Shown in pieces: positions 18,154 through 26,456 of a stretch of DNA of 64,000 nt. Numbering within the stretch: position 1 is the first letter of the stretch; each line of letters begins with the position of its first letter. The stretch is from DASYPQ01 sp036006425 (GTDB lineage: Bacteria; Planctomycetota; UBA1135; GCA-002686595). Below the pieces are notes generated by a model. The model was given only the letters and a program-made list of their open reading frames with translations, searched no databases and was not told where the DNA came from. Where the stretch lies: positions 1 through 64,000 of the forward strand of contig DASYPQ010000010.1 of NCBI GenBank assembly GCA_036006425.1. Reading direction: 5' to 3'. The position numbers and the translations under genes are program-made.

Positions 18154-19305
18154 GTGCGCGCATCCCTGGAACGCGCGCTCCGCGCGCTGTCGTCGCTGCG
18201 CCTCGCGTGCGTCCTGCTGCTCTTCCTCGGGCTCCTGACCTGGCTCGGGACGCTCGAGCAGGTGACGAGCGGGTTGTACGACGTGCAGAAGAAGTACTTC
18301 GAGTCGTTCGTGCTCGTCCATCACGCCGGACCGGTGCCGATCCCGCTGCCGGGCGCGAATCTCGTCCTCTCGCTCCTGTTCGTGAATCTCCTCGTCGGCG
18401 GGATGCTCCGGCTGCGCAAGGGCGTCGCGACACTCGGCGTCCTCGTCGCGCACGTCGGCATCGCGGTGCTGCTCGTCGGCGCGTTCGTGAAGCATCGCTT
18501 CTCGGACGAGGGCCACGTCACGCTCTACGAGGGTCAGCGCTCGGCGACGTTCCAGAGCTACTTCCTGTGGGAGATCGCGATCCTGGAGGACCTCGGATCC
18601 GGGCGCGTGCGCGAGCACCTGATCCCGAACGGGCGCCTCGAGGAGGCACTCGGCTCGGGCCGCGTGCGCATCGCGCCGTCGGGACTGCCGTTCGACGTCG
18701 AGGTGTCGAGGTTCCTGCGCAACTGCGCGCCGCGGCGCGAGGGCGCGGATGCGAACGCGGTCGACGGCGTCGTGCTCGAGGAGCGCCCGGCGCACACCGA
18801 AGCGGAGCAGAACATCGCCGGCGTCGCGATCGAGATCGTCGACGAGAAGGACGGCATGCGCCGCCAGGCGCTGCTCTGGGGAGCCGAGTCGCGACCGCTC
18901 GTCGTGACGGTCGCCGGCAAGCCGTGGGCGATCACGCTCCGGCACGAGGAGTATCCGATGCCGTTCAGCGTCGCGCTCGACCGGTTCACGAAGGAGGACC
19001 ACCCGCGGATCGACATGCCGAAGTCGTTCGCGAGCGACGTCACCGTGACCGAGAACGGATCGTCGCGGCCGGTGCGCATCTCGATGAACGCTCCGCTGCG
19101 CTCGCAGGGATTCGTCGTGTACCAGGCCTCGTGGGGCCCCGCGGGCGCCGGACCGGGCACGCCGCTCTACTCGACGCTCGCGGTCGTCCGGAACCCCGCC
19201 GATCGCCTGCCGCTCGCGGGCTGCATCGTCATCGCGATCGGCCTCGTCGCGCACTTCGCGCGCAAGCTCTTCCGCTACGTCCGCGTCGAAGGGAGGACCG
19301 CGTGA
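18154..19305 (+). CDS. resB: Cytochrome c biogenesis protein ResB (CcsB)
   Basis: This is the membrane component of system II that, with CcsA, delivers haem to apocytochromes c in the periplasm. The 383-residue protein opens with the ResB pattern SSLRLACVLLLFLGLLTWLG and has four hydrophobic segments. A long periplasmic domain (about residues 120-345) contains APLRSQGFVVYQASWGP, and a last helix (AGCIVIAIGLVAHFARKL) closes the protein. The start is GTG. The stop overlaps the ccsA start as GTGA, so the partners are translationally coupled. Confidence 0.88.
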   Translation: MRASLERALRALSSLRLACVLLLFLGLLTWLGTLEQVTSGLYDVQKKYFESFVLVHHAGPVPIPLPGANLVLSLLFVNLLVGGMLRLRKGVATLGVLVAHVGIAVLLVGAFVKHRFSDEGHVTLYEGQRSATFQSYFLWEIAILEDLGSGRVREHLIPNGRLEEALGSGRVRIAPSGLPFDVEVSRFLRNCAPRREGADANAVDGVVLEERPAHTEAEQNIAGVAIEIVDEKDGMRRQALLWGAESRPLVVTVAGKPWAITLRHEEYPMPFSVALDRFTKEDHPRIDMPKSFASDVTVTENGSSRPVRISMNAPLRSQGFVVYQASWGPAGAGPGTPLYSTLAVVRNPADRLPLAGCIVIAIGLVAHFARKLFRYVRVEGRTA

Positions 19306-21098
19306 GCGTCCTCGCCTGCGCGCTCTCGCTCGCGATCGCGATCGCGCCCCGCGGAGAAGGCGACGCGCCTTCCCGCGCACAGCCCTGGTCTCCGCGGACG
19401 ATCGAGCTCGCCGGGAGCCTCGCGGTGCAGGAAGGCGGCCGCGTGAAGCCGGCGTCGACGTTCGCCCGTTTCGCACTGCTGCGGATCTCCGGCGGCCAGA
19501 GCCTGGAGTCGGTGCGCGGCGAGTCGTTGTCGCCCGTCGAGTGGTTGCTCGACGTGATGCTCTACCCCGAGGATGCGGCGCGCGAGAAGGTCTTCCTCGT
19601 TCAGGACTCCGACGCCGTCGCCGCGATCGGCCTCGACGTCCGCGACAAGAAGAAGCGCGACCGCTGGTCCTACGAGGAGCTGCAGCCCGGGATGCCGCGG
19701 CTCTTCACGCTCGCGCACGACTACGACGCGATCCCCGAGAAGGAGCGCGGAAGCGTGCAGGGCCAGGTCGTGCTGCTCGCCGGCAACGTGATGACGTTCC
19801 TGCGCCTCGCGCGCGAGCTCGATCCCGTGCGCGAGGGCGCCGCCGCGCCGATCGACACCGGCGTGTTCGCGTGCATCCCGCCCGACGTGCCGATCGCCCG
19901 GGCCGAGGCGTGGGCGACGACGACGGAGCTCGCGACGAAGGCGCAGCGCTCGCCCGAGGACACGGCGATCCTCGCGTCGCTCGCCGCGCTCGTCTCACGC
20001 CGCGCGGACCCCGCCGCGTTCGAGACGGAGCTCTCGGCTTTCTCGGGGCGTCTCGCGGCCCGCGCGCACGCGCGCGGCGAAGGCGCGAAGATCGCGCTCG
20101 AGCGCTTCTACTACGCCTCGCACGTCATCGGGTGGAGCCTAGCCGCGTTCCTCGCGTCGTTCCTCGTCGCCTGCGTCCTGTGGCTGCGGCCGACGAGCCG
20201 CAGCATCCACGCCGCGCTGTTCGCGCTCGTCGCCGCGGGCGTGCTGCTGCTCGTCGGCGCGATCGCCGTCCGCTGCGTGATCCGCGGCCGTCCTCCGGTT
20301 TCGACGCTCTACGAGAGCGTCCTGTTCGTGACCGCGGTCGGCGGGATCCTCGCCTTGTTCCTCGAGTCGATCCACCGGAACCGCATCGCCGTCTCCGCCG
20401 CTTCCGTCCTCGGCGTGATCGGCCTGTTCATCGCGAACGGGTACGAGACGCTCGACAAGCAGGACACGATGCCGAGCCTCGTCGCCGTGCTCGACACGAA
20501 CTTCTGGCTCGCGACGCACGTCACCGCGATCACGATCGGGTATTCCGCGGGACTGCTCGCGGCGCTCCTCGCGAGCGTCTACCTCGTCGCGAAGCTCGTC
20601 GGATTCCGGCGCGCCGATCCGTCGTTCGGCCGTTCGCTCGCGAGGATGGTGTACGGCGTCCTGTGCTTCGCGGTGATCTTCTCGACCGTCGGGACGATCC
20701 TCGGCGGGATCTGGGCGAACGAGAGCTGGGGCCGCTTCTGGGGCTGGGATCCGAAGGAAAACGGCGCGCTGCTCATCGTGATCTCGCAGCTCGCGATCCT
20801 CCACGCGCGGATGTCGGGCTGGCTGCGCGAGCACGGCATCTGCACGGCGGCCGCGCTCGGCGGCACGGTGATCGCGTTCTCGTGGTGGGGCGTCAATCTC
20901 CTCGGCGTCGGCCTGCACAGCTACGGATTCACGAGCGGGGTCCACACGGCTCTGTGGAGCTACTACTGGACGCAATGGAGCGTCGTCGCGCTCGGCGGCA
21001 TCGCGTGGAGACGAGCGATCGCGAGGCGGGAACCGGTTGCGACTCAAGCCGCCCGCTTACGGCAGCCGAACAGGACGGAAAGCGGCCAGGCCGCGTGA
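19302..21098 (+). CDS. ccsA: Cytochrome c biogenesis protein CcsA, with long N-terminal domain
   Basis: This is the haem-handling membrane protein of system II. The C-terminal half carries the tryptophan-rich haem-binding signature WGRFWGWDPKEN and the later VGLHSYGFTSG, within about eight hydrophobic segments (from about residue 265). The N-terminal 260 residues, starting with a signal-like segment and containing VQEGGRVKPASTFARFALL, are a periplasmic domain that plain CcsA proteins of about 320 residues lack. Related extended forms are known in CcsBA-type fusions. The start is GTG, coupled to resB. Confidence 0.88.
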   Translation: MSVLACALSLAIAIAPRGEGDAPSRAQPWSPRTIELAGSLAVQEGGRVKPASTFARFALLRISGGQSLESVRGESLSPVEWLLDVMLYPEDAAREKVFLVQDSDAVAAIGLDVRDKKKRDRWSYEELQPGMPRLFTLAHDYDAIPEKERGSVQGQVVLLAGNVMTFLRLARELDPVREGAAAPIDTGVFACIPPDVPIARAEAWATTTELATKAQRSPEDTAILASLAALVSRRADPAAFETELSAFSGRLAARAHARGEGAKIALERFYYASHVIGWSLAAFLASFLVACVLWLRPTSRSIHAALFALVAAGVLLLVGAIAVRCVIRGRPPVSTLYESVLFVTAVGGILALFLESIHRNRIAVSAASVLGVIGLFIANGYETLDKQDTMPSLVAVLDTNFWLATHVTAITIGYSAGLLAALLASVYLVAKLVGFRRADPSFGRSLARMVYGVLCFAVIFSTVGTILGGIWANESWGRFWGWDPKENGALLIVISQLAILHARMSGWLREHGICTAAALGGTVIAFSWWGVNLLGVGLHSYGFTSGVHTALWSYYWTQWSVVALGGIAWRRAIARREPVATQAARLRQPNRTESGQAA

Positions 21099-21111
21099 TC
21101 CCAAGGTCTGC

Positions 21112-22023
21112 ATGGAGATGAAGACGATGCGCCATTCCTCCGCCTCAAGCTCCCGACTCGCTCCCGTCCTCGCGCTGCTCGCGACGGCCGCGTGCGCGAG
21201 CCCGACCGAGCGCGCCGAGACCGTCCAGCGGGTCGACGACCTGCTGGCGCGCATCGAGCGCGTGCAAGTCGACTCCGTCGTGTCGAAGGAAGCCGCCCAG
21301 GCGTCGCTCGACGAGCTCGCGGCCCTGTGCGCGTCCGACTTCTCCGGCAATGCGAAGCAGTCCTACTCCAAGCTGCTCGAGAAGATGGACCTCTCCGAGA
21401 AGCAGGCGCACAGGCTGCGCGACAGCGTCGAGCCGATGCGCCAGTCCGCGGAAGCCGTCTTCCGGCAGTGGACCACCGATCTGCAGGCCTTCGGCAGCTC
21501 GCGCATGCGCCAGCGGAGCCAGACGCGGCTCGACGAGACGCAGTCGCGCTACCAGGCGGTGTTCGCCTCGTCGCAATCGGCCTTGATCGCCTACGAGGCG
21601 TTCAACAACGACATGCGCGACCGCGCGCTCTTCCTCGGGCACGACTTGAACGCGTCCGCGGTCGCGGAGCTCTCCGGGGACATCCAGTCGCTCCAGGAAG
21701 AGGTGCACGCGCTCGACGTGCGGCTCGACGCGATCGCCACGGCGGCGCGGTCCTACGTCGAGTCCGCGGCGCTGTACGGACAGAACGAGGCCGAGAAGGC
21801 CGAGGCGCCGGCCGCGGATCCGAAGGCGAAGCCCGCGGAGACGACCCCGCCGACGGCGAAGAAGAAGTACTCGACGCTCCGCAAGCGGACGAGCACGTCG
21901 GGTCAGCCGACGAGCGCGCCGGAGACCGAACCCGCTCCCGAGAGCGCGCCGGTCACCACCGAGCCGTCGCCGACGACGAATCCCCCGCCGCCGCCCACCG
22001 GCGGCGGCCAGCACCCGGGCTAG
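21112..22023 (+). CDS. DUF2959-like coiled-coil lipoprotein
   Basis: The 303-residue protein has a lipoprotein signal (LALLATAACAS). The middle (residues about 30-225) is helical and matches the DUF2959 pattern, including RQWTTDLQAF, RMRQRSQTRLDETQSRY and LGHDLNASAVAELSGDIQ. The tail from about 230 is Pro/Thr-rich and probably disordered (TTNPPPPPTGGG). The function of DUF2959 is unknown. ATGs at 21118 and 21127 are alternative starts. It sits between ccsA and the electron-transfer cluster. Confidence 0.75.
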   Translation: MEMKTMRHSSASSSRLAPVLALLATAACASPTERAETVQRVDDLLARIERVQVDSVVSKEAAQASLDELAALCASDFSGNAKQSYSKLLEKMDLSEKQAHRLRDSVEPMRQSAEAVFRQWTTDLQAFGSSRMRQRSQTRLDETQSRYQAVFASSQSALIAYEAFNNDMRDRALFLGHDLNASAVAELSGDIQSLQEEVHALDVRLDAIATAARSYVESAALYGQNEAEKAEAPAADPKAKPAETTPPTAKKKYSTLRKRTSTSGQPTSAPETEPAPESAPVTTEPSPTTNPPPPPTGGGQHPG

Positions 22024-22149
22024 GCCCGGAACGCTCCGACGTGCGGCGCCCGACGGCGCCGCATCCCGGGCCGAACTCGCGGCGAGGAGGAGAGGCCAGG
22101 AGATGGAAGTGGTGAGCGACGAGCGGCCGACCGACGGCGAGGGGCGTCC

Positions 22150-24384
22150 GTGAGCTGGACGGTCCTCGTCGGCATGGTGATCGTCCTCGGCCTCGCGCTG
22201 CTCGCCACGCTGTCGCGCCGCACGGAACTGCGGCGCATGCAGCATCAGATCCAGGAGCGCGACCGCGCGGTGCGCGCCGGGAGCGCGAAGGCGCAGCTCC
22301 AGCACCCCGTCATCGATCTCTCGCGCTGTCTCGGCTGCGGTGCGTGCGTGCGCGCGTGTCCGGAGGATGGCGTGCTCGAGCTCGTCCACGGCCAGGCGGT
22401 CGTCGTCAACGGCTCGCGATGCGCGGGCGTGTCCGCGTGCGCGCGCGAGTGTCCAGTGGGCGCGATCACGGTGACGCTCACCGATCTCGAGCAGCGTCGG
22501 GACATCCCCGTGCTCACCGAGGAGCTCGAGGCGGTCGGATCGCCCGGGCTCTTCCTCGCCGGCGAAGTCACCGCGCACGCCTTGATCAAGACGGCAATCG
22601 AGCACGGCATGGCTGTCGCGTCGGAGGTCGCGCGACGCCGCGGCGCGGGAGCCCGCGCTCCCGCCGGCGCGGTCGATCTCTGCATCGTCGGCGCGGGCCC
22701 CGCCGGACTCGCCTGCGCGCTCGAGGCGAAACGCCTCGGGCTCTCCTCCGTCGTCCTCGACCAGGCCTCCGAGCCCGGCGGCACGATCGCGAAGTACCCG
22801 CGCCGGAAGCTCGTGCTCACGCGGCCGGTCGAGCTGCCGCTCGCGGGGAAGCTCGCGCGCGAGAGCTACTCGAAGGAGGAGCTCATGGAGCTCTGGCAGC
22901 GGATCGCGCGCGACGAGGACCTCCCGCTGCGCTTCGGCGAAGTCTTCCAGACCGTCGACCGCGAGGCCGACGGGTCGTTCGTCGTGCGCACGGCGACCAG
23001 GGAGTACCGCGCGCGGCACGTGTGCCTCGCGCTCGGTCGCCGCGGCACGCCACGGAAGCTCGACGTCCCGGGCGAGGAGCTGCCGAAGGTCGCGTACAGC
23101 CTGATGGACGCCGGCTCGTTCCGCGATCGACGCGTGCTCGTCGTCGGCGGAGGAGACAGCGCCGTGGAGGCGGCGATCGGGCTCGCCGAGCAGCCCGGCA
23201 ACGACGTCACGCTCTCCTACCGCCAGGAGAGCTTCTTCCGCCTGCGCTCGCGCAACGAAGCGAAGCTCCTCGCGGCGGTCGAGCACAAGAAGCTCACGGT
23301 CCTCCTGAGGAGCCGCGTCACGTCGATCCGCGCGGACGCGGTCGATCTCGAGGTCGCGAACGCCTCCGGCAGCGGGCTCGCGACGCTCCCGAACGACGAC
23401 GTGTTCGTGATGGCGGGAGGCATCCTCCCGCTCGAGGTCCTCGAGAAGTCGGGCGTGTCGTTCGACCCGGCGCTGCGGCCCGCGGCGGATCCGATCGTCG
23501 AGCAGGGCTCGGGTTTCGTCCGCGCGCTCGCGACGGGCTTCTTCCTCGCTCTCTCGGCGCTCGCGTGGGCGCTCTGGAACGCCGACTACTACGCGCTCCC
23601 CGCGGACGCGCGGCCGGTGCACGCGAAGCACCTCGCGCTCCGGCCCGGGCAAGGCCTCGGCCTCGCCCTCGGGACGGCAGCCTGCGTCCTGATCCTCTTC
23701 AACCTCGCCTACCTCGTCCGTCGCGAGAGGAAGCTCGGGGTGACGTTCGGATCCCTGCAGGGATGGATGACGCTCCACGTCGCCACGGGGATCCTGGCGC
23801 TCCTCTGCGCGACGCTCCATTCGGGCATGGACGCGCGCAACACGGTCGGCGGACACGCTCTCTGGGCGCTCGTCGCGCTCCTCGTGACCGGCGCGATCGG
23901 GCGCTACTTCTACGCCTACGTTCCGCGCGCGGCGAACGGCCGCGAGCTCGACGTCGGCGAGGTGAAGCACCGCGTCGCGCGGCTCGTCGACACGCTCGAC
24001 GCGAGCCAGCGCGCCTTCGTCGAGCGCGTGCAGACCGCGGTCCACGACCTGATCGAGGCGCGGCAGTGGCGCAGCTCGTTCCTCGGACGCGTCGCCGGAC
24101 TCTTCGTCGGGCAGCGCGAGCTCCGGCGCGTCCTCGTCGGGCTCGAGCGGGAGGGTCGCGTCCAGCACGTCCCCGAGGAGCGGCTCCAGGAGACGATCGC
24201 GCTCGCGCGCCAGGCGCACCGCGCCGCGCTGATGGCCGCTCACTACGAGGACCTGCGCGCGCTCCTCAACGCGTGGCGGTACCTGCACCGCTGGGTCGCG
24301 GCGCTGATGATCCTCCTGATCGTCCTCCACCTCGTCTTCGCGTTCAGCTACGGCTCGACGCCGCGTCTCGGAGGAATCCGGTGA
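22150..24384 (+). CDS. Ferredoxin-flavoprotein-diheme b membrane fusion oxidoreductase
   Basis: The 744-residue protein joins four modules. A membrane anchor covers residues 4-21. A two-cluster ferredoxin domain follows, with C60, C63, C66, C70 and then C91, V94, C97, C101. A pyridine-nucleotide-disulfide-type flavoprotein has FAD motif GAGPAG at 181-186 and a second nucleotide motif GGGDSA near 333, without a CxxC redox pair. The C-terminal membrane domain has two HX13H pairs (H543/H557 and H713/H727), the arrangement that holds two b haems in ferric-reductase-like proteins. The second ferredoxin motif lacks one cysteine (Val94). I infer an NAD(P)H- or ferredoxin-linked reductase passing electrons across the inner membrane. 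GTG start; its stop overlaps the next start (GTGA). Confidence 0.8.
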   Translation: MSWTVLVGMVIVLGLALLATLSRRTELRRMQHQIQERDRAVRAGSAKAQLQHPVIDLSRCLGCGACVRACPEDGVLELVHGQAVVVNGSRCAGVSACARECPVGAITVTLTDLEQRRDIPVLTEELEAVGSPGLFLAGEVTAHALIKTAIEHGMAVASEVARRRGAGARAPAGAVDLCIVGAGPAGLACALEAKRLGLSSVVLDQASEPGGTIAKYPRRKLVLTRPVELPLAGKLARESYSKEELMELWQRIARDEDLPLRFGEVFQTVDREADGSFVVRTATREYRARHVCLALGRRGTPRKLDVPGEELPKVAYSLMDAGSFRDRRVLVVGGGDSAVEAAIGLAEQPGNDVTLSYRQESFFRLRSRNEAKLLAAVEHKKLTVLLRSRVTSIRADAVDLEVANASGSGLATLPNDDVFVMAGGILPLEVLEKSGVSFDPALRPAADPIVEQGSGFVRALATGFFLALSALAWALWNADYYALPADARPVHAKHLALRPGQGLGLALGTAACVLILFNLAYLVRRERKLGVTFGSLQGWMTLHVATGILALLCATLHSGMDARNTVGGHALWALVALLVTGAIGRYFYAYVPRAANGRELDVGEVKHRVARLVDTLDASQRAFVERVQTAVHDLIEARQWRSSFLGRVAGLFVGQRELRRVLVGLEREGRVQHVPEERLQETIALARQAHRAALMAAHYEDLRALLNAWRYLHRWVAALMILLIVLHLVFAFSYGSTPRLGGIR

Positions 24385-26456
24385 GGATCTCGAGCCCGAA
24401 GCTCTGGATCTCGCTCGTCTCGATGACCGCGGTCGTCGTCGCCGCCGTCGTCGACACCGACCGCGCTTCGCCCGGTCCGCTCTCGACGGTCCACGCTCTC
24501 GTCAAGGGACTCGACGGCGGCAGCAGCTGCTCCAAGTGCCACGGCGGATGGTTCTCGGACATGACCGAGTCGTGCTTGAAGTGCCACGCGCCGATCGGCG
24601 TGCAGATCCAGGAGAAGAAGGGCCTCCACGGAGCCGTCGACAAGGCGCTGGCGACGAACTGCGCGACCTGCCACGGCGAGCACCACGGCGAGAGCTTCGC
24701 CGTCGTCAACTCGAAGAGCTTCTCGTTCGCGGGCGTCGCCGACCCGAAGGCGTTCGACCACCTGCTCGTGGGGTTCGAGATGAACGGCCGCCACTCCGAG
24801 CTCGGTTGCGCCCAGTGCCACGAGAACGCGGACAAGGTCGTGCTCACCGAGGGCAAGTCGCGATTCCTCGGCCTCGACCAGGACTGCGCGTCGTGCCACG
24901 TCGATCCCCACAAGGGCCGGATGCGCGTCGCGTGCGTCGAGTGTCACGGCCAGACAACGTGGAACGAGCTCCACTCGTTCGGCCACGATCGCCAGCTCCC
25001 GCTCGTCGGCGGACACGGAGACGTCGCCTGCCGCAAGTGCCACGCGGACGGCGACGCGCACGGGCTCGAGGCGCTCGGCGAGAGCGCGAAGCCGCCGACT
25101 CCGCGCGAGTGCGCGGATTGCCACGTGTCCCCGCACAAGACGGAGTTCGCGCGCGGCGTCGCGCAGCTCGCCGGGCAGACGCTCGGTGCGGGTTGCGTGA
25201 CCTGCCACCTCGCGGAGCACACGGACTTCGGCGAGGCCTCGCTGTCGGTCACGCCCGTCCAGCACGCGGTCTCCGGGTTCCCGCTGGACGTCCCCCACGA
25301 CCAGGTCGAGTGCAAAGGCTGCCATGCGCCGAACCTCGACGGGTTCCGCGCGCGCTACCCCGGTCGGACGAGCGAGGCGTGCAGCGTCTGCCACGCCGAT
25401 CCGCACGGCGGCCAGTTCGCGAAGGGCCCGTTCGCCCGCCAGGAGTGCACCGCGTGCCACGCGCGCGAGCACTTCGAGCCGCACACGTTCGACGTCGAGA
25501 AGCACGCGCTCGCATCGATGCCACTGACCGGCAAGCACGTCGACACGGCGTGCGACGACTGCCACAAGGCGCCGAGCGAGATGGCCCCGCGCGTCTTCCG
25601 CGGCACTCCGGCGCGCTGCGAGCTCTGCCACAAGGACGCGCACCTCGGCGGATTCGACGACTCGGCCGTGGAGCTGCGCTCGGACCGCCGCGGGACGTGC
25701 GCGGCCTGCCACCTCACGACGCTGTTCTCCGAGATCCCGCCGCCCGGGTTCGACCACGAGCGCTGGACCGGATTCGCCGTGCTCGGCGCGCACGCCGAGA
25801 GCGCCTGCGCCGCGTGCCACGCCGCGAGCCCGCAACCCGACGACACGGGCCGCCGCTTCGGCCGCGTCGAGCAGCGCTTCGGACCCTACGAAGGCTGCGT
25901 CACGTGCCACGAGGACGTGCACGAAGGGGTCTTCGATCGGAACGGGCTGCCCGCGGAGGTCGCCGGGAACACGGACTGCGCGCGCTGCCACGACGAGACG
26001 TCGTTCCGCTCGTTCCCCCACGGCTTCGACCACGGCCTCTGGACGGGGTTCGCGCTCATCGAGGACCACGCGCGAGTGGACTGCTCCGCATGCCACGAGC
26101 CGCGGCGCGCGAGCGAGAACGAAGGCCGCACGTGGGCGCCCGCCGCGGGCGCCGCGTGCATCGACTGCCACATCGATCCGCACGCCGCGCAGTTCGCGGT
26201 CAAGGGCTCGACCGACTGCGCGCACTGCCACACCTCGGCGCGCAAGAACTACCTCGCGTTCAATCACGACCGCGACTCGCGGTTCAAGCTCGGCGACCAG
26301 CACCGCGACCTCGCGTGCGAGGCCTGCCACAAGCCGTACGCGACGCCGGAAGGACGCGACGTCGTGCGCTACCGCCCGCTCGGCACGGAGTGCATCGACT
26401 GCCACGGCATGAACGAGGACGTGCTCATGCCGCGCAAGAGGAGAGGTGACAAATGA
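24381..26456 (+). CDS. 23-haem c-type cytochrome
   Basis: The 691-residue exported protein has an N-terminal hydrophobic segment (residues 8-24) and 23 CXXCH motifs from CSKCH near residue 50 to CIDCH near 675, spread along the whole chain. Many are followed by a second His such as CHVDPHKG or CHADPHGG, typical of bis-His haems. Such a chain acts as a molecular wire. It is coupled by GTGA to the fusion reductase upstream and by ATGA to the barrel gene downstream, so it probably carries electrons between the inner and outer membranes. Confidence 0.92.
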   Translation: MRISSPKLWISLVSMTAVVVAAVVDTDRASPGPLSTVHALVKGLDGGSSCSKCHGGWFSDMTESCLKCHAPIGVQIQEKKGLHGAVDKALATNCATCHGEHHGESFAVVNSKSFSFAGVADPKAFDHLLVGFEMNGRHSELGCAQCHENADKVVLTEGKSRFLGLDQDCASCHVDPHKGRMRVACVECHGQTTWNELHSFGHDRQLPLVGGHGDVACRKCHADGDAHGLEALGESAKPPTPRECADCHVSPHKTEFARGVAQLAGQTLGAGCVTCHLAEHTDFGEASLSVTPVQHAVSGFPLDVPHDQVECKGCHAPNLDGFRARYPGRTSEACSVCHADPHGGQFAKGPFARQECTACHAREHFEPHTFDVEKHALASMPLTGKHVDTACDDCHKAPSEMAPRVFRGTPARCELCHKDAHLGGFDDSAVELRSDRRGTCAACHLTTLFSEIPPPGFDHERWTGFAVLGAHAESACAACHAASPQPDDTGRRFGRVEQRFGPYEGCVTCHEDVHEGVFDRNGLPAEVAGNTDCARCHDETSFRSFPHGFDHGLWTGFALIEDHARVDCSACHEPRRASENEGRTWAPAAGAACIDCHIDPHAAQFAVKGSTDCAHCHTSARKNYLAFNHDRDSRFKLGDQHRDLACEACHKPYATPEGRDVVRYRPLGTECIDCHGMNEDVLMPRKRRGDK

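Noticed and set aside
16891..19476. 861-codon minus-strand frame across the lipoprotein and ResB genes
   Set aside because: Arg-rich shadow sequence; the plus strand gives a signal peptide, an internal duplication and ResB signatures.
21145..24330. Very long antisense open frame opposite the fusion oxidoreductase
   Set aside because: No recognisable domain; the opposing frame has ferredoxin, FAD and haem-binding motifs in order.
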